Of a stretch of DNA of 64,000 nt, positions 7,094 to 15,976 are shown in pieces (within the stretch, counting starts at the first letter, position 1; each line of letters begins with the position of its first letter). Where the stretch lies: positions 503,501 through 567,500 of the forward strand of contig NZ_CP145905.1 of NCBI RefSeq assembly GCF_036894955.1, given 5' to 3'. The notes beneath the pieces are model-generated. The model ran no database searches. It saw only the letters and a program-made list of their open reading frames with translations, and was not told the DNA's origin. A program made the position numbers and the translations under genes. The DNA is from Paenibacillus sp. KS-LC4. Its GTDB lineage: Bacteria > Bacillota > Bacilli > Paenibacillales > Paenibacillaceae.

Positions 7094-7128
7094 AGGCCCT
7101 AGCGCTATGATAGACCAGCTAGCGGCCT
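7094..7128. repeat. inverted repeat in the intergenic region 7049-7340
   Basis: AGGCC-CTAGC pairs with GCTAG-C-GGCCT (one bulged base) around a 14-base loop. It lies 46 bases upstream of the minus-strand 71-residue gene and 66 bases before the lactonase promoter, so it could belong to either leader. Confidence 0.4.
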
Positions 7129-7193
7129 GTTGCAACAATGCGCCTCAGATTCAGCCGATTATTGAAACGGGATAAAAACCGCCTTAACAGCAC

Positions 7194-7222
7194 TTGGTTT
7201 GTGCGTTGACTGCTAGTACAAT
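7194..7222 (+). promoter_or_regulatory. probable promoter of the lactonase-family gene
   Basis: TTGGTT (7194-7199), 17 bases, TACAAT (7217-7222). It leaves a leader of about 110 bases before the GTG start. Confidence 0.5.
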
Positions 7223-7340
7223 AGGAGGGGAAGCTTTCATGCGGGCAAGCTGGCAAGGCAAGCGGCAAGCTCCGCTGCTATAACGTCGGCCATTCCAGGC
7301 AGCGGGCAGGGCCCGCTATTTTGAAGGAGGAATATAAATC

Positions 7341-8423
7341 GTGTCTGTACATAATGAACGAGTTGTCGTATTTGTCGGGTCCTATGCAGAGGCTGCGGCA
7401 AGCGGCGTATATGCGTATGCTTTTGATGAAAAGGAAGGAAGGCTTTCGCTGCTGGATGAAGTATCCGGCCTTAAAAATCCTACGTTTCTGAATGTGGATA
7501 TTCCAAGCAAGAGGCTGTATGCCATTGCAGAAGGAGTATCCGCAGCAGGCGCCAAAGTCGGCGATGCTGTAGCTTTTGCCATCGAAACCGATAAAATATC
7601 ATTGACCGAGCTTAACCGCAGCGAAGCCATTACGGCTCCGGCCTGCCACATTCAACGCGATCCATCCAATCGCTACTTGCTGCTGTCAAGCTACCATGGC
7701 GGCAGAATCAGCCTTGTTGCGCTGACGGACAATGGCGAGGTGGGAGAGCTGCTGGATATCGCTCAGCATACGGGAGTCGGTCAGCACCCGGAGCGCCAAA
7801 ATCAGCCGCATCCGCACAGCATCCAATTCAGCCCGGACGGCCGCTACCTGTTCTCGCCGGATCTAGGCATTGACCGCATTATGGCCTATCGCATTGATCA
7901 TCAAGCGAGCAAGCTGGTTTTCCATGGGGAGACCTTGCTTCATGCAGGCGCAGGCCCGAGGCATATGGCTTTTCACCCTAATGGGCAATTTGCCTACGTA
8001 ATTAATGAGGTGGATTCGACGATTACTTCGTTCCGTTACGATGCTGAGGCAGGCACGCTTGCGACGCTTGCAACCGTTCCAACATTGCCGTCTGATTTTG
8101 ATGGTGAAAATACATGTGCTGAAATTGCCGTTTCCGAGGATGGCAAATATGTATATGGCTCAAATCGCGGGCACGACAGCTTCGTAGTGTACGCCATTAA
8201 TGAAGCAGACGGCAAGCTTACCCTAGCCGGTCATGTGCCAATTGAGGGCGGGCATCCACGCCATTTTGCTTTTGTGCAGGGCGGCGAATATATCATCGCG
8301 GCTAACCGCGATACGAATAATTTGGCTGTATTCCGCATAGATGCGGCAACAGGACTGCCTGTGTATACTGGACATTCCGTTACGGTATCTGGACCCGTGT
8401 ATGTGCAGCCAGTGTTAGTATAG
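7341..8423 (+). CDS. lactonase-family seven-bladed beta-propeller protein
   Basis: A 360-residue protein of the Pgl/YkgB-type lactonase family, whose characterised members hydrolyse 6-phosphogluconolactone in the pentose phosphate pathway; others act on different lactones. Repeated beta-blades are visible, together with the conserved segments ACHIQRDPSNRYLLLSSY, QPHPHSIQFSPDGRYLFSPD, GAGPRHMAFHPNGQFAYVIN and GGHPRHFAF. It starts at a GTG with AAGGAGG 10 bases upstream. There is no signal peptide, so it is cytosolic. No pentose phosphate genes are adjacent, so the substrate is an inference from the family. Confidence 0.85.
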   Translation: MSVHNERVVVFVGSYAEAAASGVYAYAFDEKEGRLSLLDEVSGLKNPTFLNVDIPSKRLYAIAEGVSAAGAKVGDAVAFAIETDKISLTELNRSEAITAPACHIQRDPSNRYLLLSSYHGGRISLVALTDNGEVGELLDIAQHTGVGQHPERQNQPHPHSIQFSPDGRYLFSPDLGIDRIMAYRIDHQASKLVFHGETLLHAGAGPRHMAFHPNGQFAYVINEVDSTITSFRYDAEAGTLATLATVPTLPSDFDGENTCAEIAVSEDGKYVYGSNRGHDSFVVYAINEADGKLTLAGHVPIEGGHPRHFAFVQGGEYIIAANRDTNNLAVFRIDAATGLPVYTGHSVTVSGPVYVQPVLV

Positions 8424-8514
8424 CAGCAGGAAATAGTTAAGGTGGACTTGTTTTGAATGCGCCCTGAATATGCCTTGAATGCGGCGACAAGCGTAAAAAG
8501 AGAGGTCACCGAAG

Positions 8515-9480
8515 ATGAAATGGCCATCAGCATGGGTACAGACTGTCAAAAGCGTACATGGAGAACGCGGAGAGATATGGCTGGCTGAGCTGGATTTGCT
8601 GCTGGCAAGCTGTGCAGAGCGATGGGAGCTTCGGCTGGCGGATCACACGCCATACGAGCTGACCTTTAATCTGGTGCTTCCGGCACTGAGGAAGGACGGG
8701 AGCGAGGCTGTGCTGAAGCTGGGCGTGCCGTCAGGAGAAAGCCGGACGGAGCTGGCAGCGCTTCAGCTATATGAAGGGCGCGGAGCGGTTCGCCTGCTGG
8801 CATCGGATGCGGAGCGCGGCGTTATGCTGCTGGAGCGGCTGAGGCCGGGACAGCTGCTCGCGGAGGTGACGGACGATGCGGCGGCCGTCCGCATCGCTGC
8901 GGAAGTAATGCGTAAGCTGGCTGTGCCAGCAGCGGACGCATTAGCTGTAGGGGAAGCGGCTGGAGGCGTAAGCTTCCCGACGGCTCTGCATTGGGCGCGC
9001 GGGCTGGAGCGGCTGCGCCAGCGCTATGATGGCGGCACCGGGCCGTTGCCGGAGCCGCTCGTCCGGCAGGCGCAGCTGACCTTCGATCAGCTATTCGCAA
9101 CGGGCAAGAGCGAGCCGCAGCTGCTGCTGCATGGCGACCTTCATCAGGGCAATATTTTGTCCGCCATGCGTGATGGGGAAACGTCTGCGAGCTGGCTCGC
9201 GATTGATCCCAAAGGTGTCATTGGCGAAGCGGCTTATGGCGTCATTCCGCTGCTGATGAATCAGCTGCCCCATACACGGGCGGAGCGAATCGAGCTGCTG
9301 CGTCATCGGATTGATATCCTCAGTGAGGCTCTGAACCTCAAACGGGAGCGAGTTCTTGCCTATGGCTTCAGCCATATGGTGCTATCTGCGGCATGGTGCG
9401 TCGAGGATGGGGTTGGTGATCATGCTGCTGCTCTTGAAACAGCTGCTTGCTTTGCAGATTTGCAGCGCCCTTCATCCTGA
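8515..9480 (+). CDS. APH(6)/hydroxyurea-phosphotransferase-like kinase
   Basis: A 321-residue aminoglycoside-phosphotransferase-fold protein closest in pattern to the streptomycin 6-kinase branch. The Brenner loop HGDLHQGNIL (about residues 204-213) carries the catalytic Asp and metal-binding Asn, and AIDPKGVIGE (about 228-237) carries the second metal-binding Asp in the APH(6)-typical DPKG form. The N-terminal part (ELTFNLVLPALRKDG, AVLKLG) holds the ATP-binding Lys. GAGAGG lies about 10 bases before the ATG. Many chromosomal members have no proven resistance role, so I would not call resistance from sequence. It follows the lactonase gene by 91 bases without a terminator and may share its transcript. 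Confidence 0.8.
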   Translation: MKWPSAWVQTVKSVHGERGEIWLAELDLLLASCAERWELRLADHTPYELTFNLVLPALRKDGSEAVLKLGVPSGESRTELAALQLYEGRGAVRLLASDAERGVMLLERLRPGQLLAEVTDDAAAVRIAAEVMRKLAVPAADALAVGEAAGGVSFPTALHWARGLERLRQRYDGGTGPLPEPLVRQAQLTFDQLFATGKSEPQLLLHGDLHQGNILSAMRDGETSASWLAIDPKGVIGEAAYGVIPLLMNQLPHTRAERIELLRHRIDILSEALNLKRERVLAYGFSHMVLSAAWCVEDGVGDHAAALETAACFADLQRPSS

Positions 9481-9859
9481 TGCAGCTAGGCGGCTTAAGA
9501 GGCATATACAGCTATGAATAAGCATTCCCATTTCACTGGAAATCGGGGATGCTTTTCTTTTATTTTGCAGAAAACAGCATGCACGCATGTCTATAATAGC
9601 AATTTCAGGGTAAAAAGCATCATTTCGCATGTCTAAGTTACTAATTTGTAACTACTTTTTATGAGGATAGGATTAAAATTCATGTAGCTTTTTGTGAAAT
9701 AGGGAGCATTGGCGGTAGTATTGTTCTTTTACAAAGGTTATAGTACGATTGAAGAATCAAGGATAATTTTGGAATATAGATCAGTTAAAGCAATAAGCAC
9801 CTTGGCTGTATTTTGCGCAGCAACTTGGTAGAGTTAGAGAGACAAGGGGAGTGGAGCAA
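9481..9859. other. 379-base intergenic stretch before the ABC efflux operon
   Basis: It holds the terminator of the kinase gene (9520-9561), then about 280 A+T-rich bases with several -10-like hexamers (for example TATAGT near 9740) but no convincing -35 pair. This is the expected place for a regulated promoter. No small gene was found. Confidence 0.5.
9520..9561 (+). terminator. intrinsic terminator after the kinase gene
   Basis: AAGCATTCCCATTTC pairs with GAAATCGGGGATGCTT (one G-U and one bulge) and is followed by TTTCTTTTATTTT. Confidence 0.85.
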
Positions 9860-10576
9860 TTGCTTCGAGTAGAGGGCTTGTCCCATGCATTTATGAACGG
9901 AACTGAGACGACGCAGGTTCTTCAACAGATCAACTTTCGCGTAAATAAAGGGGATATGGTTGCGCTGCTCGGCAGCTCAGGCTCGGGAAAGTCGACGCTG
10001 CTGAATTTGATGGCGGGACTGATGAAGCCGACGGAGGGCAGCATTTACATTGCCGATCACAATATCGTAAATATGAATGAAAACAAGCTGGCGGAGTTTC
10101 GTCGTGAGCATATCGGGTTTATTTTTCAAGCGTATGAGCTTATTCCGAACTTGACGGTTCGTGAAAATATCGAGCTACCGCTCGTGTTTCAATCGACACG
10201 CCCTTCGATTCGCAAGCAGAAGGCGCTAAAGCTGCTGGAGCAGGTCGGCATACCGGATAAAGGGGAAATGTTTCCCTCCCAGCTGTCAGGCGGTCAGCAG
10301 CAGCGTGTCAGTATTGCGCGCTCGCTCATTACAGAGCCATCGGTCATTTTCGCTGATGAGCCAACGGGAAATTTGGATACGAAGACGGAAGAGGAGATTT
10401 TGGCCATTCTCAAGCATTTGAACAAGACGATGAACACGACCTTTATTATCGTCACGCATGAGCGCGAGGTTGCACAGCAGACCCAGCACATTATTACGCT
10501 TCGCGATGGGCTGCTGGAAAAATCGTCGCCTGTTGTCGAGTTAGAGAAGCTTCCGGAAGAGGAGGCTGTCCATTGA
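9860..10576 (+). CDS. ABC transporter ATP-binding protein, MacB/LolD type
   Basis: About 238 residues with all nucleotide-binding motifs: Walker A LGSSGSGKSTLLN, Q-loop FQAYELIPNLTVREN, signature LSGGQQQRVSIARSL, Walker B VIFADEPTGNLD and the H-loop His in IIVTHERE. The LIPNLTVRENIELPL stretch is typical of the LolD/MacB/YknY group that drives lipoprotein release or peptide/drug efflux. I prefer the TTG at 9860 (AAGGGGAG 8-10 bases before it, usual family start MLRVEGL) over the GTG at 9851, which abuts the ribosome binding site. It overlaps the permease start by 4 bases (TTGA), so the genes are coupled. Confidence 0.9.
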   Translation: MLRVEGLSHAFMNGTETTQVLQQINFRVNKGDMVALLGSSGSGKSTLLNLMAGLMKPTEGSIYIADHNIVNMNENKLAEFRREHIGFIFQAYELIPNLTVRENIELPLVFQSTRPSIRKQKALKLLEQVGIPDKGEMFPSQLSGGQQQRVSIARSLITEPSVIFADEPTGNLDTKTEEEILAILKHLNKTMNTTFIIVTHEREVAQQTQHIITLRDGLLEKSSPVVELEKLPEEEAVH

Positions 10577-11934
10577 GAGTAAGCGATCTTACGAGGCTGT
10601 CATGGGATCAGGTCAGACGGCGCAAAGTCGTTACCATGCTGTGTGCAGCCGGCCTGTCGATTGGCTGTGCCGCTATTATTTTGGCGATGAGCATTGGGGA
10701 ATCTACGCAGAAAATTGTCGAAACTCAGCTCACGAGCTATTTGAAAATGGATGAAATTACGGTTATGCCGGATAATGGTGCTTCCGCTGGTCCCGGAAGT
10801 CAAAGCACGGCAAGCGATGAAGTAAAAAATCGGGGCAAGCTTTCTGATCAAAAGGTTGAAATTATGCGCAATATTAAGCATGTCAAGGCTGTAGCGGCTA
10901 TGCAGCAGCTGAGCTATATGCAAATGACGACCACGGACGATAAGCAGGCGTATGCCGAAATTATTGGTACGGATTTGTTCAGTCTGGAAGCCTTCGGCAA
11001 TACGTACTGGCAGGGCTCGGCATCAGATGCTCCAAACTCTGTCGTTGTAAGCTACGGTACGACGCTGGGATTAATGAATCAAGAAGAGCAAAATAAGCTC
11101 TTTGAAGCTATGAATCTTAACCCGGGCGATCCAGCACTGCAAGAACAATACAAGGCGATGATGACTACACCATCCGCCTTGTACCAGAAGCAGATTCAGC
11201 TGGTGAACTTTGATCAGGACGGCAAGAGAAAGATCAGTGAGAGCCTTCGAGTTGTAGGGGTTCTGAAGAAGCCCAAAGGCGTATCCGACATGCAAATTTC
11301 CAATGACCGCAAAATTTACGTTTCCATTGAAACGGCTAACAGGCTGCGGGAGCAGCTATCGCAAAGCAGCGAGGAGAAGACGGCTAACGATATCTACAAT
11401 CAAGTTACGGTTAAGGTGGACGCGGAGGAAAATGTGAAGCAGGTGGAGGAGCAAATTAAGAAGCTCACCTTGAACACCCAATCCAACCTATTGCAAAAAG
11501 AGCGCCTAGAGGAGCAGTTCGCTGTGTTCAAAAGCATCGCAGTAGGCGCAGGCGTATTCATCCTCATTATTGCTTCCATTTCCATTATTGTAGCCATGAC
11601 GATGTCCACCTACCAACGGCGCCGTCAAATCGGCATTATGAAGGTGCTCGGCGCCAATCTGGCGCAAATCCGCAATATGTTTATTGTAGAGGCAGCCCTG
11701 CTTGGGGTGCTTGGCGGACTGCTTGGCGTGTTATTTTCATATTGGATCGTATGGGGAATTAATGCCCTTATTTTATCAATGTCAACTGGCGAGGAAAATA
11801 TGTCTATCTTTATTCCATTGACCGCTATTCCGGTCGGATTGGCGTTTGCCGTGATGACGGGCATTATATCGGGGATTTATCCGGCAGTCAGCGCTTCGCG
11901 TACCGATGCATTGACCGCAATTAAGAGAGATTAG
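10573..11934 (+). CDS. ABC transporter permease, MacB/FtsX type
   Basis: A 453-residue permease with one N-terminal membrane helix (about residues 17-40), a large extracellular MacB-PCD-type domain (about 45-320) and three C-terminal helices (about 325-350, 373-400 and 415-440) of the FtsX domain; YQRRRQIGIMKVLGA marks the coupling region. It starts at TTG with GAGGAGG 7 bases upstream and overlaps the ATPase gene. With the ATPase and the adaptor it forms a MacAB/YknXYZ-like exporter. Substrates of such systems in Bacillales include toxic peptides and antibiotics; the substrate here is not evident. No regulator or two-component pair is adjacent. Confidence 0.88.
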   Translation: MRVSDLTRLSWDQVRRRKVVTMLCAAGLSIGCAAIILAMSIGESTQKIVETQLTSYLKMDEITVMPDNGASAGPGSQSTASDEVKNRGKLSDQKVEIMRNIKHVKAVAAMQQLSYMQMTTTDDKQAYAEIIGTDLFSLEAFGNTYWQGSASDAPNSVVVSYGTTLGLMNQEEQNKLFEAMNLNPGDPALQEQYKAMMTTPSALYQKQIQLVNFDQDGKRKISESLRVVGVLKKPKGVSDMQISNDRKIYVSIETANRLREQLSQSSEEKTANDIYNQVTVKVDAEENVKQVEEQIKKLTLNTQSNLLQKERLEEQFAVFKSIAVGAGVFILIIASISIIVAMTMSTYQRRRQIGIMKVLGANLAQIRNMFIVEAALLGVLGGLLGVLFSYWIVWGINALILSMSTGEENMSIFIPLTAIPVGLAFAVMTGIISGIYPAVSASRTDALTAIKRD

Positions 11935-11996
11935 AGGCGTTCGTGCTATGGTCAGGGCATGTTAGAGCCAGCGAGCAATCAGGGGGAGAAGAAGAG

Positions 11997-13079
11997 ATGA
12001 AGAAAAAGATTAAATGGATCATCATCGGTATTGTTCTAATCGGAATAAGCGTGGTGCTGTACTCCATGTCGAAGCCGCCGGAGATGCTCGATATGTCGGG
12101 TGATTCACAGGCCATTACATTTCAGGTGACTAAGGAGACGCTTGTCAATACGATTCAGGTAAAGGGCAAGTCGCTATATGAGCAGGAAACGTCAGTCTAT
12201 GCACCGTTCAGCTCCAAGGTGACACAATGGAAGGTGAAGGACGGACAGCAGGTAAAAAAGGGCGAGGTATTGTTCGCGCTTGACCAGACCGAGCTGCAAA
12301 ATCAGATTACGCAGGAGGAAGCTGAGCTTCATAAGGCTGATCTAGAGGCACAGCTGCAAGCCTTCGTTACGAATACAGAAGATGAGCTTGGCATGCTAGA
12401 GGGTACGGAGGTTGAGCGCAAGAAGGCGCTGGTTGCCAAGGAGATTGCCCGTTTGACGCAGGAGTTGAACGATGTGAAGGAGTCGATTGGGCGCAAAGCG
12501 CTGACGCAAAAACGGCTGAAGCTGAATGAATCCCAGTATCGTTCGCCGGGCGATGGCATTTTTCTATTTGATCAAGCGGCTAAGCAGCTGCAGGCTGTTG
12601 GCGACAACCAGTTAATCGGTAAAATTGTAGATTTGAACAAGCTGCAATTCATTGCCCTTGTCGGGGAACAGGATGTGTTCCGTATCAAGTCGGACATGCA
12701 GGTCAAAGTGAAGATGACAGCGATGAAGGATATTGTGCTTGACGGCAAAGTGTTGCGGGTATCCAAATTTGCGAAAAGCGGCACCGATCAAAACAGCCTC
12801 AATAAAGCTGCGGAATTCGAGGTTGTCATTTCGCTTGAGCCGAGCGAATATTTAATCGCAGGATTGTCGCTTACCGGCGACATTGAGACGAGCCGTAAGG
12901 AGAACGCATTGGCTCTCCCGTCCATTGCTATTATGAGCGATCAGGCTTCGTCCTATGTCATGCTGGAAAAAGGCGCAGGCCAATATGAGCGTCAGGACAT
13001 CAAGGTCGGAATGTCAGCGGGAGACAAGGTGGAGGTGCTGGAGGGCTTGAAGGAAGGCGACGTTGTGGCCTTGCAATAA
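11997..13079 (+). CDS. HlyD/MacA-family efflux adaptor
   Basis: About 360 residues: one N-terminal membrane helix (about 5-24), a biotinyl-lipoyl-like half (VKDGQQVKKGEVLFALDQ), a helical coiled-coil hairpin (about 100-175, rich in Glu/Lys/Ala), and C-terminal beta-barrel and membrane-proximal domains (VGMSAGDKVEVLEGLKEGD). It would link the MacB-like permease to the cell envelope. The start is the ATG at 11997, with GGGGGAG 8 bases upstream; the longer frame from 11943 has no such site. It lies 62 bases after the permease and is closed by a strong terminator, making a three-gene operon in the order ATPase, permease, adaptor. Confidence 0.85.
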   Translation: MKKKIKWIIIGIVLIGISVVLYSMSKPPEMLDMSGDSQAITFQVTKETLVNTIQVKGKSLYEQETSVYAPFSSKVTQWKVKDGQQVKKGEVLFALDQTELQNQITQEEAELHKADLEAQLQAFVTNTEDELGMLEGTEVERKKALVAKEIARLTQELNDVKESIGRKALTQKRLKLNESQYRSPGDGIFLFDQAAKQLQAVGDNQLIGKIVDLNKLQFIALVGEQDVFRIKSDMQVKVKMTAMKDIVLDGKVLRVSKFAKSGTDQNSLNKAAEFEVVISLEPSEYLIAGLSLTGDIETSRKENALALPSIAIMSDQASSYVMLEKGAGQYERQDIKVGMSAGDKVEVLEGLKEGDVVALQ

Positions 13080-13089
13080 ATAGGCAGCC

Positions 13090-13141
13090 CGGGTAGGCGC
13101 TTCTAAGCTTGCAAGAGCTTAGAAGCGCCCACCCGTTTTTT
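13090..13141 (+). terminator. intrinsic terminator of the ABC efflux operon
   Basis: A very strong stem: CGGGT-A-GGCGCTTCTAAGCT pairs with AGCTTAGAAGCGCC-C-ACCCG around a 6-base loop, followed by six T. Confidence 0.92.
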
Positions 13142-13211
13142 ATTGGAAGCGTGGTATACAAGGAAAGGAATGCTTTGAGCAAGAGTGGAGAAAAATAAGG
13201 CGGTACGCTAG

Positions 13212-13267
13212 TTGACAAAAGTGTCCAGCTGGTTCATTATATAATATATGAATACATGCTCATATGT
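13212..13267 (+). promoter_or_regulatory. promoter with ArsR/SmtB-type 12-2-12 operator
   Basis: TTGACA (13212-13217) lies 17 bases before CATTAT (13235-13240); a TATAAT overlaps at 13240. Directly downstream, 13244-13267 reads ATATATGAATAC-AT-GCTCATATGTTA, an imperfect 12-2-12 inverted repeat of the kind bound by CzrA/CadC/SmtB metal sensors. No such repressor gene is in the window, so it would act in trans. The fit to a Zn/Cd-inducible exporter gene is good. Confidence 0.6.
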
Positions 13268-13323
13268 TATTTCATTTAAAAAGCGAAGCACATCGCTTTT
13301 AATAGCAGCAGGAGGTAGAGGAT

Positions 13324-14448
13324 ATGGATACGAAGAACAAGCATCAGCAAGCGGCTGGGCAGCAGTGCAATCCAACACGCGATCATGCTCACACCCATGA
13401 CCACCCAGAGCATGACGGTCATCAAGGAGATCATGCTCACAGTCACAGCGAAGGGGAGCAGCATAATCACGACCACAGTCACGACAATCATGACCACGAC
13501 CACAGCCATGGGGACCATCATGGCCATCACCACGGACACGACCATTCGCATGGTCCGGGCGGACACCATCATTTTGATATGAACGGTAATAAGGTCGGCT
13601 TGATCATTGCCCTGTCGATTACAGTCGGCATTATGTTTCTAGAATTTTTCGGCGGCTTAATCACGGGCAGTCTCGCGCTGCTGGCTGATTCCGGTCATAT
13701 GCTGAGCGATGTGAGCGCGCTCATACTCAGCTTGGTTGCCGTCTGGTTCGCTAGCAAGCCCGCTTCCAAGACGAAAACCTACGGCTTTTACCGCTTCGAA
13801 ATTTTAGCTGCGTTGTTCAACGGTATTGCGCTGTTCGTCATAGCCGGGTTTATTGTTTGGGAGGCTTATCACCGTTTATTCGATCCTCCTGCTGTAGCCA
13901 GCGGCTCCATGATGCTCATTGCGCTTGTCGGCCTGCTGGCGAATTTGGCTAGTGCATGGGCTTTAATACGCAAAGGCGACGTTCATAACAACTTGAATGT
14001 ACGCAGCGCATACCTGCATGTTCTGAGTGATGCCTTAGGCTCGGTTGGCGCAGTGCTCGCGGGGCTGCTCATCTATTTGTTCGACTGGAACATCGCTGAT
14101 CCCATTATATCGGTAATTGTGTCGGTGCTTATTTTGCGCAGTGCCTGGAATATTATTAAGCAAACTCTTCATATTCTCATGGAGGGCACACCGCCATCCA
14201 TTGATCACGAGAAGGTGAAGCAGGTGCTTGCAAATATCGAAGGCGTTATAGATGTGCATGATTTGCATATTTGGACGATAACATCAGGACTGGACTCGCT
14301 GAGCTGTCATTTGCTAGTGGAGGATGACCGTGACAGCCAGACTATTTTGCAGCAGGCGCTTGGGAGAATCGAGCAGCAGTTTGGCATTTCGCATACGACG
14401 ATTCAGATCGAAAAGTCGCAGATTCAGCATTCTGAGATGAAGGTTTAG
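13324..14448 (+). CDS. CDF-family cation exporter (CzcD/ZitB type)
   Basis: A 374-residue cation diffusion facilitator. The first 80 or so residues are extremely His/Asp-rich (HDHSHDNHDHDHSHGDHHGH and similar), a metal-binding tail. Six membrane helices follow, with the paired metal sites HMLSD in helix 2 (preceded by ALLADSG) and HVLSD in helix 5 (HVLSDALGS). A cytoplasmic C-terminal domain ends the protein (VHDLHIWTITSGLDSLSCHL). The family exchanges cytosolic Zn, Cd or Co for protons or potassium. AGGAGG lies about 9 bases before the ATG. The promoter carries an ArsR-type operator, which supports a zinc or cadmium role. Confidence 0.92.
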   Translation: MDTKNKHQQAAGQQCNPTRDHAHTHDHPEHDGHQGDHAHSHSEGEQHNHDHSHDNHDHDHSHGDHHGHHHGHDHSHGPGGHHHFDMNGNKVGLIIALSITVGIMFLEFFGGLITGSLALLADSGHMLSDVSALILSLVAVWFASKPASKTKTYGFYRFEILAALFNGIALFVIAGFIVWEAYHRLFDPPAVASGSMMLIALVGLLANLASAWALIRKGDVHNNLNVRSAYLHVLSDALGSVGAVLAGLLIYLFDWNIADPIISVIVSVLILRSAWNIIKQTLHILMEGTPPSIDHEKVKQVLANIEGVIDVHDLHIWTITSGLDSLSCHLLVEDDRDSQTILQQALGRIEQQFGISHTTIQIEKSQIQHSEMKV

Positions 14449-14660
14449 CAGGCATCGCAAGAGCTACTTGGCAAATTACGCCTTTATAATAAAAGTCAAG
14501 TAAGAGTGCTTTCATAATCAAAATGGATTTTTAATGAAGTGGACAGGGATAAGGCATATGTAAGGGTTGTCCTCTCATTGGTAATTGGTGGAGGAAATAG
14601 ATGTGGTATGGTTTAAGAGGAAATTATACCGCATCTGTTTTTACCAAAGGAGGATACAAC

Positions 14661-15176
14661 ATGAGCTTTACACAGAACACCCTTATGGGCAAAACACGGC
14701 TGGGAAAAACCCTACTGGGTGTGACTCTCAGCCTATCTATTGCATTGACTGGCAGTCTAGCAGCCCCAGCAGCAAAGGTAGAAGCCGCATCAGCTTCATC
14801 CACCGCCAGCAGCGTTATTGCAACGGGACAGCGATTTCTGGGCGTTGATTATAAATTTGGGGCAACGGCGGGCAGCACGAGCTCGTTTGACTGCTCTTCC
14901 TTTACGCAATATGTATTTAAGAAAAACGGCATTACACTGCCGCGCTCGTCGGTGAGTCAATCCAAGGTCGGCAAATATGTATCCAGAAGCAGCCTTCAGG
15001 CTGGCGATCTGATTTTCTCCGATACGAATAGGGACGGCGTCATTAACCATGTCTCCATCTACATGGGCAATGGCAAGCTGCTGCATACGTATCGGAAGGG
15101 AATTGGCGTAACGATTTCTACTTTTTCCGGAAGCACATGGGATAAAACATATGTAACCGCTCGTCGAGTCATATAG
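14661..15176 (+). CDS. NlpC/P60-family peptidoglycan hydrolase
   Basis: About 171 residues: a long basic N-terminal region and signal peptide (helix LLGVTLSLSIALTGSLAA, cleavage around AAKVEA), then a single NlpC/P60 domain that cuts D-Glu-diaminopimelate type bonds in wall peptides. The catalytic triad is visible: Cys78 (FDCSSF), His130 (INHVSIYMG) and His142 (LLHTYRKG). I start at 14661, where AAAGGAGG lies 7 bases upstream; the frame open from 14601 has no good site. There is no wall-binding domain, so the enzyme is probably released or loosely held. Confidence 0.9.
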   Translation: MSFTQNTLMGKTRLGKTLLGVTLSLSIALTGSLAAPAAKVEAASASSTASSVIATGQRFLGVDYKFGATAGSTSSFDCSSFTQYVFKKNGITLPRSSVSQSKVGKYVSRSSLQAGDLIFSDTNRDGVINHVSIYMGNGKLLHTYRKGIGVTISTFSGSTWDKTYVTARRVI

Positions 15177-15254
15177 AGAGTTAGCAACTTAAGCCCCATC
15201 CCTGCTGTTTAAAGGCTTTCCCTTTGAGGTGAAGAGCACCTCATTGACATTAAA

Positions 15255-15297
15255 ATTGGCGTTCAAACGGATAAAGGTTTGAACGCCAATTTTTCTT
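15255..15297 (+). terminator. intrinsic terminator after the NlpC/P60 gene
   Basis: Perfect 14-bp arms ATTGGCGTTCAAAC / GTTTGAACGCCAAT with an 8-base loop, then TTTTCTTT. Confidence 0.92.
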
Positions 15298-15422
15298 TGA
15301 AAGTTTCTAAAGAAGCAGAAATACTAACGGAGATTTATAGTGGAAAAGGTTAGGCTTACTATACATATGTCTCTTTTTCCGATGCTATGGTATCCTAGTG
15401 TTGTGGAAGGGAGTGGAGGAAG

Positions 15423-15959
15423 TTGAGCATTTGGGAAGGTGAAAAAGTCAGATTAAGAGCCATTTTACCTGAAGATTGGATGAAGTTTCATGAGAATGAT
15501 CAGGATTCAGAGGGAGCCAGATCATCAGATGCTATTTATTTTCCAAGATCGGAAGCTGGAACTAAGTCGTGGGCTGAACAGCAAGCCTCAAAGGGGGCAA
15601 ATGGAGACAATATTATGCTTGCTATTGAAACTCTTGATGGAGAAATAGTAGGAAGCATTAATTCTCATAGTTGTGATGCCCGCAACGGAACTTTTAAATA
15701 TGGCGTAGCTGTTTTTCGTAAATACTGGCGTAATGGATACGCATCGGACGCAGTGAAAATTTTACTCCGTTATTATTTTAATGAATTGCGTTATGTGAAG
15801 GTAACCGCACATATATATGCTTTCAATGAAAGCTCCATTAGATTACAGGAGTATCTTGGCTTTAAACAAGAAGGTAAAATGAGGAATATGATCTTTACGA
15901 ATGGACAACACTATGATGAATATGTTTATGGGCTGTTGAAAAGTGAGTTTGATGAGTGA
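15423..15959 (+). CDS. GNAT-family N-acetyltransferase (RimJ/RimL-like)
   Basis: A 178-residue acetyl-CoA-dependent acetyltransferase. The acetyl-CoA loop region KYGVAVFRKYWRNGYASDA (about residues 96-114) and the following FNESSIRLQEYLGFKQEGKMR, split over beta 4-5 and the C-terminal helix, are typical of the RimJ/RimL branch that modifies protein N-termini or small amines. It starts at TTG with GAAGGGAG 9 bases upstream and a second GGAGG closer. The gene is visibly more A+T-rich than its neighbours, which may reflect transfer. The substrate is unknown. Confidence 0.82.
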   Translation: MSIWEGEKVRLRAILPEDWMKFHENDQDSEGARSSDAIYFPRSEAGTKSWAEQQASKGANGDNIMLAIETLDGEIVGSINSHSCDARNGTFKYGVAVFRKYWRNGYASDAVKILLRYYFNELRYVKVTAHIYAFNESSIRLQEYLGFKQEGKMRNMIFTNGQHYDEYVYGLLKSEFDE

Positions 15960-15976
15960 AAGGGAACTGCAAAATA

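Noticed and set aside
8515..9480. Calling the APH(6)-like kinase a streptomycin resistance gene
   Set aside because: Kinase motifs are clear but chromosomal homologues are common and the antibiotic-binding residues cannot be judged from sequence alone.
13276..13572. Met/Val-rich minus-strand frame opposite the CDF gene
   Set aside because: It is the antisense of the His/Asp-rich region (CAT/GAC codons read as ATG/GTC), not a membrane protein.
14585..14848. 87-codon plus-strand frame overlapping the start of the NlpC/P60 gene
   Set aside because: The overlapping frame has the signal peptide, the catalytic domain and the strong ribosome binding site; this one has no protein-like pattern.
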